14,542 nt of DNA from Piscirickettsiaceae bacterium (GTDB lineage: Bacteria; Pseudomonadota; Gammaproteobacteria; Nitrosococcales; Methylophagaceae), in NCBI GenBank assembly GCA_030627065.1, contig DAOUSV010000022.1, positions 1 to 14,542 of the forward strand, given 5' to 3'. Position 1 is the stretch's first letter, and every line of letters begins with the position of its first letter. The translations under genes and the position numbers were made by a program. A model generated the notes under the pieces. The model ran no database searches, was not told the DNA's origin, and worked only from the letters and a program-made list of their open reading frames with translations. Of this stretch, positions 1 to 5,916 are shown one piece after another.

Positions 1-422
1 ACTATAGGTAAGTTATCTAGTTTTGCATCTGCTAACAATATTTCATCATCAGCGGGGATGATTGAAACAGGACCACACACAATAAAAGTCCCCGTTGGCC
101 AAGTCGTATTGTTTGCACCAGTACTTGTATTATCAACCATAGAAGGAGCATGTATATCTATTGTGCAACTTCCAGAACCCAATGTATATTCAAGGTTATC
201 TTGCACATACAGCCCCCAACCGGAAATGTCGGCTTCCTTTAATAAATAAATTTCAATAAATCCATGACTACCTTTATTATTTGTTTTCACCTCATTAATT
301 ACCGCTGCTCCTGCATCAGTGTCAGAACAGTTTAATGTTGTCGGCGACGACGGTTGAGCCGCCCATACTGATTGCATCCATATAAATTGCAATAACAAAA
401 AACTGATCATTTTAAATTTCAT
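1..422 (-). CDS. mshQ: MshQ, putative pilus-tip/adhesin protein, N-terminal part (3' end outside window)
   Basis: The first 140 codons of a large exported protein are visible, and the frame stays open to the window edge. Residues 1-22 form a signal peptide (basic start, hydrophobic FLLLQF core, cleavage near VWAA). After it, from about residue 35, a stretch with VINEV, GFIEIY and DISGWGLYV resembles a lamin-tail-type beta-sandwich domain. Known MshQ proteins are very large and close the msh structural operon; they are proposed tip or adhesin components, analogous to PilY1. The start is the ATG at 422, which overlaps the end of mshP by 11 nt. A GGAAG ribosome site lies about 9 nt upstream. A second in-frame ATG at 410 is possible. 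The identity rests on position after mshP, the signal peptide and the N-terminal domain, because the diagnostic C-terminal region is not in the window. Confidence 0.8.
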   Translation of the reverse strand, partial: MKFKMISFLLLQFIWMQSVWAAQPSSPTTLNCSDTDAGAAVINEVKTNNKGSHGFIEIYLLKEADISGWGLYVQDNLEYTLGSGSCTIDIHAPSMVDNTSTGANNTTWPTGTFIVCGPVSIIPADDEILLADAKLDNLPI

Positions 423-780
423 TAATCATAACTTCCAATGTTCGTGATACATAATCAGCAGATGTATAAATGCCATATTTTGCTTGTGATGTTATTCGAC
501 AAATAGTAATGGTTACACCTGCTTCATCAAATGTTTCTTGTGTTGATGTAATATTTACTGAAAAATTATTAACTGAATAACTACCTGATGTAGTGCAAGA
601 ATTAATGATCCCCCATTCAATGCCAGATTTAGCCGCATGATAGGCGCGTGCTGATTGCACCGCTAAGACTGTAGTTTTATGGTGAACACCTGAAATATTG
701 ACTAAATATTTACCCAATAAGCCGACAATGATTAATACAAACATGGCCGCAACAATGGCAAAACCTGCTTGTTTATTCAT
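412..780 (-). CDS. mshP: MshP, PilX-like minor pilin
   Basis: A 122-residue minor pilin-like protein. A short basic leader (MNKQAG) precedes a hydrophobic N-terminal helix of about 20 residues (FAIVAAMFVLIIVGLLG). The cleavage-type Gly-Phe junction is present, but the position that is Glu at mature residue 5 in classical prepilins is Ala, as in other PilX/GspK-like subunits. The segment AYHAAKSGIEWG (residues 46-57) matches the conserved region after the helix in this family. Two Cys residues (in NSCTTSG and TICRIT) could form a disulfide. Such subunits are thought to cap or prime the pilus in the inner membrane. The gene overlaps mshO by 4 nt (ATGA) and mshQ by 11 nt, so translation is probably coupled. 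The ribosome site is weak (GTGGA), which fits coupling. Confidence 0.85.
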   Translation of the reverse strand: MNKQAGFAIVAAMFVLIIVGLLGKYLVNISGVHHKTTVLAVQSARAYHAAKSGIEWGIINSCTTSGSYSVNNFSVNITSTQETFDEAGVTITICRITSQAKYGIYTSADYVSRTLEVMINEI

Positions 781-1583
781 GGCTGATTATCCACATGCAC
801 CTGATGAATAAGCGTAATTGATTCATTAGCATCATCGGTTAATGCTAAAGAAATAGTGACTAATCCTGCTCGCACACTAGAGCCCGCATCATAGCTGAAA
901 TCGCAAGCCGATATATACTGAGTTTGAATTGCACCCGTGCCAAGTGTTGGAGTACCTGAAACTATTGTATAGCCATCATAACGGATCAATTGTTTATTAA
1001 TTAAATCGCAAGAATAAGTGACGGGAGTATCAACCATAAAAAAGCGCTGTTCTGGTGATTCTAATGGGAATTTTTTAGCAGGGCTAATTGCTATGCTTGT
1101 CACTGTAGAGTTTGCTGTATCGATACTTGCCACATTTTCATCAGCATATGCATTAGCAGGGCTGACACCTAAATTATAGACAACTAGTTTACCTGTAGGC
1201 ACATCATTAAGCGTGCCGATAATATCAAAACTGATATCAGCACTGGTAAATTTAAGTGGGTTACAAGGTGAGGTGTTTGTTGAAGGAACACACGTACTAT
1301 TCTTCTTAGCTCTATAACGCCCCCCTTCATTGATATGCAATAACTCTATCGTTTTTCCAGAATTTGTTATTCGTATACTGTTAGGTAATGCCCGTCGAAT
1401 ATCACGTTGCATACGACGCAATGCCATTTCTGCCGCATCGGTTAATGTGGCACGACGAACATTATCAATATAAGCATTAACGGGTAAAGTAAGGATGGAT
1501 GTTGTCATCACGGCTAGAATACTCCCCACAACTATGACGATAATAAGCTCGATTAAAGTGAAGCCTCTCTGTAGCTTAATCAT
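777..1583 (-). CDS. mshO: MshO, PilW-like minor pilin
   Basis: A 268-residue prepilin, the largest minor pilin here. The leader MIKLQRG is followed by a type IV N-terminus, FTLIELIIVIVVGSI, with the cleavage Gly at residue 7 and the conserved Glu at residue 12 (mature +5). Directly after the helix, AEMALRRMQRDIRRALPNSIR (about residues 51-71) is a recognisable MshO/PilW signature. The long C-terminal globular region contains Cys98 and Cys107 plus two later Cys residues (TYSCDL, SACDF), so two disulfides are plausible. The protein would be processed by the prepilin peptidase (not encoded in the window) and would join the minor-pilin initiation or tip complex. Its ATG shares one base with the mshD stop (TGATG), and its end overlaps mshP by 4 nt. 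Confidence 0.9.
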   Translation of the reverse strand: MIKLQRGFTLIELIIVIVVGSILAVMTTSILTLPVNAYIDNVRRATLTDAAEMALRRMQRDIRRALPNSIRITNSGKTIELLHINEGGRYRAKKNSTCVPSTNTSPCNPLKFTSADISFDIIGTLNDVPTGKLVVYNLGVSPANAYADENVASIDTANSTVTSIAISPAKKFPLESPEQRFFMVDTPVTYSCDLINKQLIRYDGYTIVSGTPTLGTGAIQTQYISACDFSYDAGSSVRAGLVTISLALTDDANESITLIHQVHVDNQP

Positions 1584-2026
1584 CAGTAGGCTGCCCGATA
1601 ACCTTTGATGCTAATGCTGACATTGGCACCGCGCGTAACAGTTACATTGACTTCTTTCATAGTCGTTCCTGACAACGTTACATCAGTCACGCTAACCGCC
1701 ACACTATAATTACTTAAATTAGCGATAGCTGTACCATTTTGATCGGTTGGCGCTTCATTTAAACCATCATAATCACCCACATTATCAAAAGTAGAACGAT
1801 CAGAAGTGCTGACATCAGGTGTCGCCGTCACAGGTAACAACAAGATCTCTTCCAAATAGCTTTCAGCAATGGCTACGGCTTGATGATTCATCATTGGATC
1901 AGCGCTATGAACGGTCGTTTGATTAACCACGCTTAAAATTCCCATTAAAGCCACGCTGATAATAATCATCGCGATAATGAGCTCGATTAACGTCACTCCA
2001 GCTTGTTTAATATTACGGCGAAACAT
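1583..2026 (-). CDS. mshD: MshD, PilV-like minor pilin
   Basis: A 147-residue prepilin. The leader MFRRNIKQAG precedes VTLIELIIAMIIISVALMG, so the mature protein would start with Val instead of the usual Phe and carries Glu at +5 (residue 15). Downstream of the helix are AIAESYLEEILLLP and RSTFDNVGDYDGL, typical of MshD/PilV-type subunits, which resemble GspI. No Cys is present, so there is no pilin-type disulfide loop. A ribosome site (AGGG) lies about 8 nt before the ATG, which is inside the last codons of mshC (14-nt overlap). The gene then touches mshO by one base. The role is inferred from family and position: a minor subunit of the MSHA pilus that helps prime assembly in the inner membrane. 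Confidence 0.88.
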   Translation of the reverse strand: MFRRNIKQAGVTLIELIIAMIIISVALMGILSVVNQTTVHSADPMMNHQAVAIAESYLEEILLLPVTATPDVSTSDRSTFDNVGDYDGLNEAPTDQNGTAIANLSNYSVAVSVTDVTLSGTTMKEVNVTVTRGANVSISIKGYRAAY

Positions 2027-2468
2027 AAATAAACCCTGTTGCTGGCACGATGTTAATCATTTTGCTACCAATGGTTATATTATTGCTAACAACCGCCTCG
2101 CCAATGGCATTAAATGTAATCGTCGTATCAGGCAAGCTTATGCCTGACTCACTACCAGTATATGGTGGAGTTTGAGTGGCAGGATGAGCGACCGCTAAGC
2201 CATAATTAGTACTAGAACAAGTATTCGCATGTAATATCTGGAAGGAATTCGATGAAATACTAAACTGCATATTACAGCCCGTAGCTACGGCTAATTTTTG
2301 TGCATAACGTACAGCACTTAGAGTGTCATCAAACATCACCCGTTCTTTATATCCGCTTTTCTCAAAAAACTTTGGTAAGACCGTGGCGGATAATATGCCT
2401 AATAATACGATAACAGCAATTAATTCAATCACTGTAAAGCCTCGCTGTAAACGTAAAGAGTCTTTCAT
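2013..2468 (-). CDS. mshC: MshC, minor pilin (GspH/FimT-like)
   Basis: A 151-residue prepilin. The leader MKDSLRLQRG precedes FTVIELIAVIVLLGILSATVLPKF, with the cleavage Gly at 10 and mature Glu5 at residue 15. The middle segment RYAQKLAVATGCNMQF is typical of MshC/GspH-like minor pilins. Cys65 and Cys84 could pair. It lies immediately downstream of mshA, the usual mshC position, which is the main reason for choosing mshC over mshB. The start at 2468 has no obvious Shine-Dalgarno sequence, and an in-frame stop not far upstream leaves no better ATG. The gene is separated from mshA by 138 nt that contain a hairpin terminator, so it is probably expressed at a lower level than mshA. Confidence 0.82.
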   Translation of the reverse strand: MKDSLRLQRGFTVIELIAVIVLLGILSATVLPKFFEKSGYKERVMFDDTLSAVRYAQKLAVATGCNMQFSISSNSFQILHANTCSSTNYGLAVAHPATQTPPYTGSESGISLPDTTITFNAIGEAVVSNNITIGSKMINIVPATGFIYVSP

Positions 2469-2502
2469 TATAAATTTACAAATAAAACGACATAATGGTA
2501 AG

Positions 2503-2550
2503 CCTTAAAATAAAAAAGCCTTCGCTATTTTGCAATAACCAAGGCTTTTT
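2503..2550 (-). terminator. Rho-independent terminator between mshA and mshC
   Basis: A perfect 10-bp inverted repeat pairs AAAAAGCCTT (2513-2522) with AAGGCTTTTT (2541-2550) across an 18-nt loop. The loop may add a small TATT/AATA stem. Read on the minus strand, the hairpin is followed by a strong T tract, TTTTTTATTTTAAGG (2517-2503). It sits 57 nt past the mshA stop, as expected for the end of the mshA message. Read on the plus strand the T run is only five bases, so it is a weaker terminator that way. Inference: it caps most mshA transcripts while some polymerase reads through into mshC-D-O-P-Q, giving much more major pilin than minor pilin. Confidence 0.8.
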
Positions 2551-2606
2551 ATAAGAACATTGAGATTAATACTCAGTTACAAATTAATTGAGTACGATCT
2601 CATTAA

Positions 2607-3071
2607 TTAACAACCACTAATACTCAGCGCCGAATAAGCTGGTGCTGTACCTGCAGACGCTGCATCGGTATAAGTAAAGTTACAACTAGCTACAGCATTA
2701 GCTCCACCATCATTACTCGCACTAATAGTGACTACACCACCTGCTGCTGCAAGGTGAAAATCACCTAAATCTACAGCATCCGCTATTGCAGCTGTTGTTC
2801 CTGCAGGATAACCATAAACCAAAGCAACTGTTCCGCCCTCAACTGCGGCAGAATTACCTGACGCCGCAGCTTCTGTACCATCTATCAAAGATTTAGCATG
2901 CACAATAACTGCAGCTGCTTTCACAGCCCCTAGCGCGCCCTCTAGCGAAGATGTCCGTGCATCTGAGCTTAAGTTAGCAAACTTAGGTAATGCCACTGCG
3001 GCTAAAATACCTAGAATAACGATGACCATAATTAATTCAATTAATGTAAAGCCCGCCTGTTGTTTTCTCAT
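2607..3071 (-). CDS. mshA: MshA, major MSHA pilin subunit
   Basis: A 154-residue prepilin. The short leader MRKQQAG precedes FTLIELIMVIVILGILAAVALPKF; cleavage after Gly7 would leave a 147-residue mature pilin with Glu at +5 (residue 12). The stretch ANLSSDARTSSLEGALGAVKAA after the helix is characteristic of MshA. The body is rich in Ala, Gly and Ser. Cys130 (VASCNFTY) and the terminal Cys154 (SISGC) frame a C-terminal disulfide loop. A clear GGAG site (3083-3080) lies 8 nt before the ATG, and an extended -10 promoter is seen just upstream. The codons look more GC-rich than in neighbouring genes, which may simply follow from the Ala-rich composition and high expression. The gene is first in the leftward operon and is followed by a terminator. 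Confidence 0.93.
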   Translation of the reverse strand: MRKQQAGFTLIELIMVIVILGILAAVALPKFANLSSDARTSSLEGALGAVKAAAVIVHAKSLIDGTEAAASGNSAAVEGGTVALVYGYPAGTTAAIADAVDLGDFHLAAAGGVVTISASNDGGANAVASCNFTYTDAASAGTAPAYSALSISGC

Positions 3072-3109
3072 TTATTTATCTCCATATAAGTTACCTTTAA
3101 TTTACAGGA

Positions 3110-3139
3110 ATAATATCATCCGCATTGACTCAGATGCAA
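3110..3139 (-). promoter_or_regulatory. Predicted sigma70-type promoter of mshA
   Basis: On the minus strand, TTGCAT (3139-3134) is followed after 18 bp by TATTAT (3115-3110). The -10 box is preceded by TG plus one base, giving an extended -10 element (TGATATTAT). Transcription would start near 3103, leaving a leader of roughly 30 nt that contains the GGAG ribosome site at 3083-3080. The -10 box matches TATAAT at five of six positions, while the -35 box is only moderate. This is a sequence-pattern prediction with no other support. Confidence 0.45.
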
Positions 3140-3253
3140 ATATAAACCATCGAAAATATTAAGTAATTCTCAATTTAGTTATTACGTCTTACTTTAAATT
3201 TCTGTAACTTAACACATCCTCTCGAACATTCCCTATGTACTGTATGCAAATCC

Positions 3254-3282
3254 TTGTATTTGATTAGAATTAGCACTAGAAT
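3254..3282 (+). promoter_or_regulatory. Weak candidate promoter for the mshI-mshG operon
   Basis: TTGTAT (3254-3259) and TAGAAT (3277-3282) are spaced by 17 bp on the plus strand, 34 nt before the mshI GTG start. The -10 box matches the consensus at five of six positions, but the -35 matches only TTG. The surrounding sequence is AT-rich, so chance matches are expected. Confidence 0.25.
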
Positions 3283-3316
3283 GATAGCCTATATCTTTTA
3301 TATGGACATTGTGTGA

Positions 3317-4276
3317 GTGCAGTTATTAAAGTCAGTTTTTAAAGGGAAATCACGCGGTGTCGTCGCGCTTAGCTTTACGGCTGAAGGCGTTGCCATTGCG
3401 ATTTCGAATTATGGCCCTAACAACCTCCGCACACTGATCTTTTGTAATTTCATTTATACCAATAAGAAAATTGATTCTCTTAAAGAGCTTGTCGCTACCC
3501 ACGATTTAAGTAATTATGATTGCCATATTGTACTGGCTACAGAAGATTATCGATTAATCACTCTTGAATCTCCTCAGCTTGATGACCGTGATGAAATGTT
3601 GGCAGCGATTCGTTGGAAAATGGCTGATTTAATTGATTTTTCTAGTGATGGTGCTTACCTTGATTATTATCCTATGCCTATTTCTGATCGGGCTAATAGC
3701 CTAACGATGATAGAGGTTGTGGCGGCGCCCAAATCATCAGTTCAAGGCTTGATTGATCTATGCCAACGCTGTGATTTAAACATTGCGACGATAACCATTC
3801 AAGAAACATCACTCAGAAACCTATCACTTTTATTAATGGAAAGTGAACGTGGCGTTGTATTATTGCATTTGCAAAAAAACTCTGGCCACCTTTTAATTAC
3901 TCACAACAATATTATCCATCTTAACCGTAAAATTGCCTCCGGCTTTGACAGGCTTAATGATGATGGTTCATTAGGTTCCGAACAAGTGAAAATCGAACAA
4001 AATAGTTTGGCACTAGAAATCCAACGATCAAAAGATCATGTAGTAAGTCTTTATAGTTTTTCTTCCAATACTGAATTGACTGTTTTGCCAACACCCTATA
4101 ATACACAGGGAATTTTAAACTTTTTAATCAATGAACATGGCATTACTGCTCGTATTCTAGATTTGTCGACATTAATTGATGGCTCAGTGGTGTTGAATGA
4201 TAATATTCAGGCGATGTGTGCCCCGGTTATTGGCGCAACACTTCACTATGAAGTAGTAGAGGATGCTGACTCATGA
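3317..4276 (+). CDS. mshI: MshI, PilM-like actin-fold pilus assembly protein
   Basis: A 319-residue protein without signal peptide or membrane segment, so cytoplasmic. The N-terminus has the family layout: a short basic lead (LKSVFKGKSRG), then the first beta-hairpin of an actin-like fold (GVVALSFTAEGVAIAI). Features typical of MshI follow: LATEDYRLITLESPQL, the acidic AAIRWKMADLIDFSSDGAYLDYYPMP (about residues 94-119) and VVAAPKSSVQGLIDLC. The family role is as the PilM-like inner-face component of the alignment complex, binding the cytoplasmic tail of the PilN-like partner encoded next. The start must be GTG at 3317, because the preceding codon is an in-frame TGA. The GGA at 3304-3306 is a modest ribosome site. 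The end overlaps the next gene by 4 nt (ATGA). Confidence 0.88.
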   Translation: MQLLKSVFKGKSRGVVALSFTAEGVAIAISNYGPNNLRTLIFCNFIYTNKKIDSLKELVATHDLSNYDCHIVLATEDYRLITLESPQLDDRDEMLAAIRWKMADLIDFSSDGAYLDYYPMPISDRANSLTMIEVVAAPKSSVQGLIDLCQRCDLNIATITIQETSLRNLSLLLMESERGVVLLHLQKNSGHLLITHNNIIHLNRKIASGFDRLNDDGSLGSEQVKIEQNSLALEIQRSKDHVVSLYSFSSNTELTVLPTPYNTQGILNFLINEHGITARILDLSTLIDGSVVLNDNIQAMCAPVIGATLHYEVVEDADS

Positions 4277-4941
4277 ATCAGCAAATAAACCTATATCAAG
4301 GCGATGATGGCAATTCTAAAACGTCTCTGTTGCTCTCAGCCATACTGTTCATTTTTATTGTCGCGGCATTTGTGGCGTTTAGTGTTCATTTAAAAAAGGG
4401 GAATGATACGCTTCGGCTAGAAGTGAATAATCAACAGCAAGCATTAGCGAATGCTGAAGCTTATACTTCTGAAATGAAAACCAAACACCCTAAAAAAGAA
4501 CATAATTCTTTGCTCGAAAATCGTATTAAACAGTCTAAAATATTACGCCAAAACTTATTAGATGTTATGTCATTAATTTCTGATACTACATCAGATAGTA
4601 CGCAGGGGTTTTCACGATATTTTACGGCCTTTGCACAACAAAAGACGGTCGGTGTCTGGATAAATCAGGTGTCTGTAGATGCAAAACAAAATAGTATTAG
4701 CCTATTTGGTAGTACGACAGAAGCTGAGAATGTGCCTATTTTTTTACAAAACCTACATGGTGAGTCTATTTTTAAAGGTAAGGTATTTACCAATTTAAAT
4801 ATGAATACCGATACAGAAACTGGCGAATTACATTTTAACCTAAATACATTATTAGTGGATTCCATCGATAATGATACAACAACATCAATCGTTAATAAAC
4901 GTACAGCGGCAATGGCTGCAAAGATTAAAGGTTCTCGATGA
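4273..4941 (+). CDS. PilN-like fimbrial assembly protein (second MshI-type gene)
   Basis: A 222-residue bitopic inner-membrane protein. The N-terminal MNQQINLYQ resembles the conserved cytoplasmic INL motif by which PilN binds PilM. One transmembrane helix follows (about residues 17-39), then a predicted coiled coil (about 40-95) and a C-terminal alpha/beta domain containing GVWINQVSVDAKQNSISLFG, the usual PilN-core signature. In the type IV pilus alignment complex such a protein pairs with a PilO-like partner, here MshJ, and with the PilM-like MshI upstream. It overlaps mshI and mshJ by 4 nt each (ATGA at both ends), so the three are translationally coupled. Names vary between msh clusters for this gene, so I leave the symbol empty; the function is more certain than the name. 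Confidence 0.85.
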   Translation: MNQQINLYQGDDGNSKTSLLLSAILFIFIVAAFVAFSVHLKKGNDTLRLEVNNQQQALANAEAYTSEMKTKHPKKEHNSLLENRIKQSKILRQNLLDVMSLISDTTSDSTQGFSRYFTAFAQQKTVGVWINQVSVDAKQNSISLFGSTTEAENVPIFLQNLHGESIFKGKVFTNLNMNTDTETGELHFNLNTLLVDSIDNDTTTSIVNKRTAAMAAKIKGSR

Positions 4942-5573
4942 TTCATTCCTTTATGACATGGTTTGACTCCATATCAAAACGTGAAAAGGTGATCTTAATA
5001 ATCACCGTTATCACCATGATTATTTATGCTTGGAATAATTATTTTTATGAACCTTTGCAACTAGATCGAAAACAATTATCAACACAGTTATCAGCACTTA
5101 AAACAGATATTTCCACCCAAAAGCTATTAGCAACTCAAATTGAGCTGGCAGGAAAAGTAGATCCTAATGCTGAAAACAAAAAGAAGCTGTCAGAGATAAA
5201 ACTTGAGCTACAAAAATTAAAAGATCAATTAAAGCTAGATGCTAAACAATTTGTTTCATCTCAAACGATGTCAGTTGTATTACAACAAATATTGCAACAA
5301 GATCACAGCTTGTCATTACTTAAATTAGATACCTTACCCGTTGCCGGCTTATTTGATAGTGCTGAAAATAAATCATGGATCTTCAAGCATTCTTTAAATA
5401 TCACTATCGAAGGCAGCTATTTCGACTCCTTGAATTATTTGAAGTCTTTAGAATCACTGGATTGGTTTATTAGCTGGGATAGCATCGATTATAAGGTTAG
5501 TGAATATCCGCTCGCCATCACTACCTTTCAGTTATATACATTAAGTTTTGAGGAGCAATGGCTTGGATTATAA
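4938..5573 (+). CDS. mshJ: MshJ, PilO/GspM-like alignment protein
   Basis: A 211-residue protein with a short cytoplasmic N-terminus (WFDSISKREK), one transmembrane helix (about residues 17-37), a long charged coiled coil (about 42-105, QLSTQLSALKTDI through KLELQKLKDQL) and a C-terminal periplasmic domain ending in LESLDWFISWDSIDYKVSEYPLAITTFQLYTLS. The FISWDS-xDYKV-xxYP segment is typical of MshJ. The architecture matches PilO and GspM, which form heterodimers with PilN- or GspL-type partners. It therefore probably pairs with the PilN-like protein upstream and contacts MshK. It overlaps the upstream gene by 4 nt, and the ribosome site and start codon of mshK lie inside its 3' end. Confidence 0.87.
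   Translation: MIHSFMTWFDSISKREKVILIITVITMIIYAWNNYFYEPLQLDRKQLSTQLSALKTDISTQKLLATQIELAGKVDPNAENKKKLSEIKLELQKLKDQLKLDAKQFVSSQTMSVVLQQILQQDHSLSLLKLDTLPVAGLFDSAENKSWIFKHSLNITIEGSYFDSLNYLKSLESLDWFISWDSIDYKVSEYPLAITTFQLYTLSFEEQWLGL
5551..5565 (+). promoter_or_regulatory. Ribosome binding site that sets a TTG start for mshK
   Basis: AGGAG at 5551-5555 is the only strong Shine-Dalgarno sequence near the mshK start. It is 7 nt before an in-frame TTG at 5563. The nearer ATG at 5558 is in the wrong frame and would give only about 20 codons. The longer reading from TTG 5548 would place the AGGAG inside the gene, after the start codon. Confidence 0.65.
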
Positions 5574-5916
5574 TAAACTTTTACCTGTTTGCTTATTATT
5601 ACTTTATGCCAATGTGAGTGCAAAACTAGACGATCCTACTCGGCCTGCAAATTATTCATCAACAATACAATCTGAGTTTGTTGAAGAAAATGTTACACAG
5701 AGCGAAATTTTAAAATTATATGCAATTTTTATTTCTGCCTCTTTCAAACATGCCATTATCAATGGTTTATCTGTTCAGCAAGGTGATATTGTCTTTTCTG
5801 ATGTTGAAATACTGGATATACAAGAAACATCGGTCACGCTTCTAGTCGACGGTCAAACACAAGAGCTTCTTTTATCTAGCCCAATCAAACGTACACAGCA
5901 AGGATTTGAACAATGA
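5563..5916 (+). CDS. mshK: MshK, PilP-like periplasmic linker protein
   Basis: About 117 residues from the preferred TTG start at 5563. The N-terminus MDYNKLLPVCLLLLYANVSA is a short signal sequence, and the mature protein starts with KLDDPTRPANY. The DPTRP motif after the signal is typical of MshK. The body LYAIFISASFKHAIINGLSVQQGDIVFSDVEILDIQETSVTLLVDGQTQELLL is an all-beta fold of the PilP/GspC homology-region type, with the usual GxxVxxGD and V-L-D-G-Q pattern. Such proteins link the inner-membrane alignment complex to the secretin, here MshL, encoded next with a 4-nt overlap. The alternative start at TTG 5548 adds five residues (MRSNG) but lacks an upstream ribosome site. The gene starts inside the 3' end of mshJ. 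Confidence 0.83.
   Translation: MDYNKLLPVCLLLLYANVSAKLDDPTRPANYSSTIQSEFVEENVTQSEILKLYAIFISASFKHAIINGLSVQQGDIVFSDVEILDIQETSVTLLVDGQTQELLLSSPIKRTQQGFEQ

Larger units (their letters stand above)
3072..3316. other. Divergent intergenic control region between mshA and mshI
   Basis: This 245-bp AT-rich stretch is the largest gap without a coding sequence in the window. It separates the leftward pilin operon from the rightward assembly operon, so both transcripts must start in or near it. I see a good promoter candidate for mshA at its left end and a weaker one for mshI at its right end. About 130 bp in between hold no recognisable operator. A GTAAT/ATTAC pair (3163-3167 and 3181-3185) is too short to call. 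No coding frame of note lies here. Confidence 0.7.

Noticed and set aside
58..249. Open frame of 63 codons on the plus strand
   Set aside because: It lies antisense within the well-supported mshQ frame and shows no domain, ribosome site or family resemblance.
2567..2626. 10-bp direct repeat TAATACTCAG at 2567-2576 and 2617-2626, plus small TGAG/CTCA hairpins
   Set aside because: It is a single short repeat in AT-rich sequence, one copy inside the mshA 3' end. No further copies or flanking duplication were seen, so chance is enough.
3134..3151. Possible sigma54 site on the minus strand (TGG...TTGCA)
   Set aside because: The spacing between the GG and GC elements is one base short of the required length and the CAC part is absent. 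The same TTGCA fits the sigma70-type promoter better.
3163..3185. GTAAT/ATTAC inverted repeat in the divergent region as an operator
   Set aside because: Five-base arms in AT-rich DNA are expected by chance, and the arms do not extend.
4665..4946. Open frame of 93 codons on the minus strand
   Set aside because: It is antisense to the PilN-like gene, which has clear family features and 4-nt overlaps at both ends.
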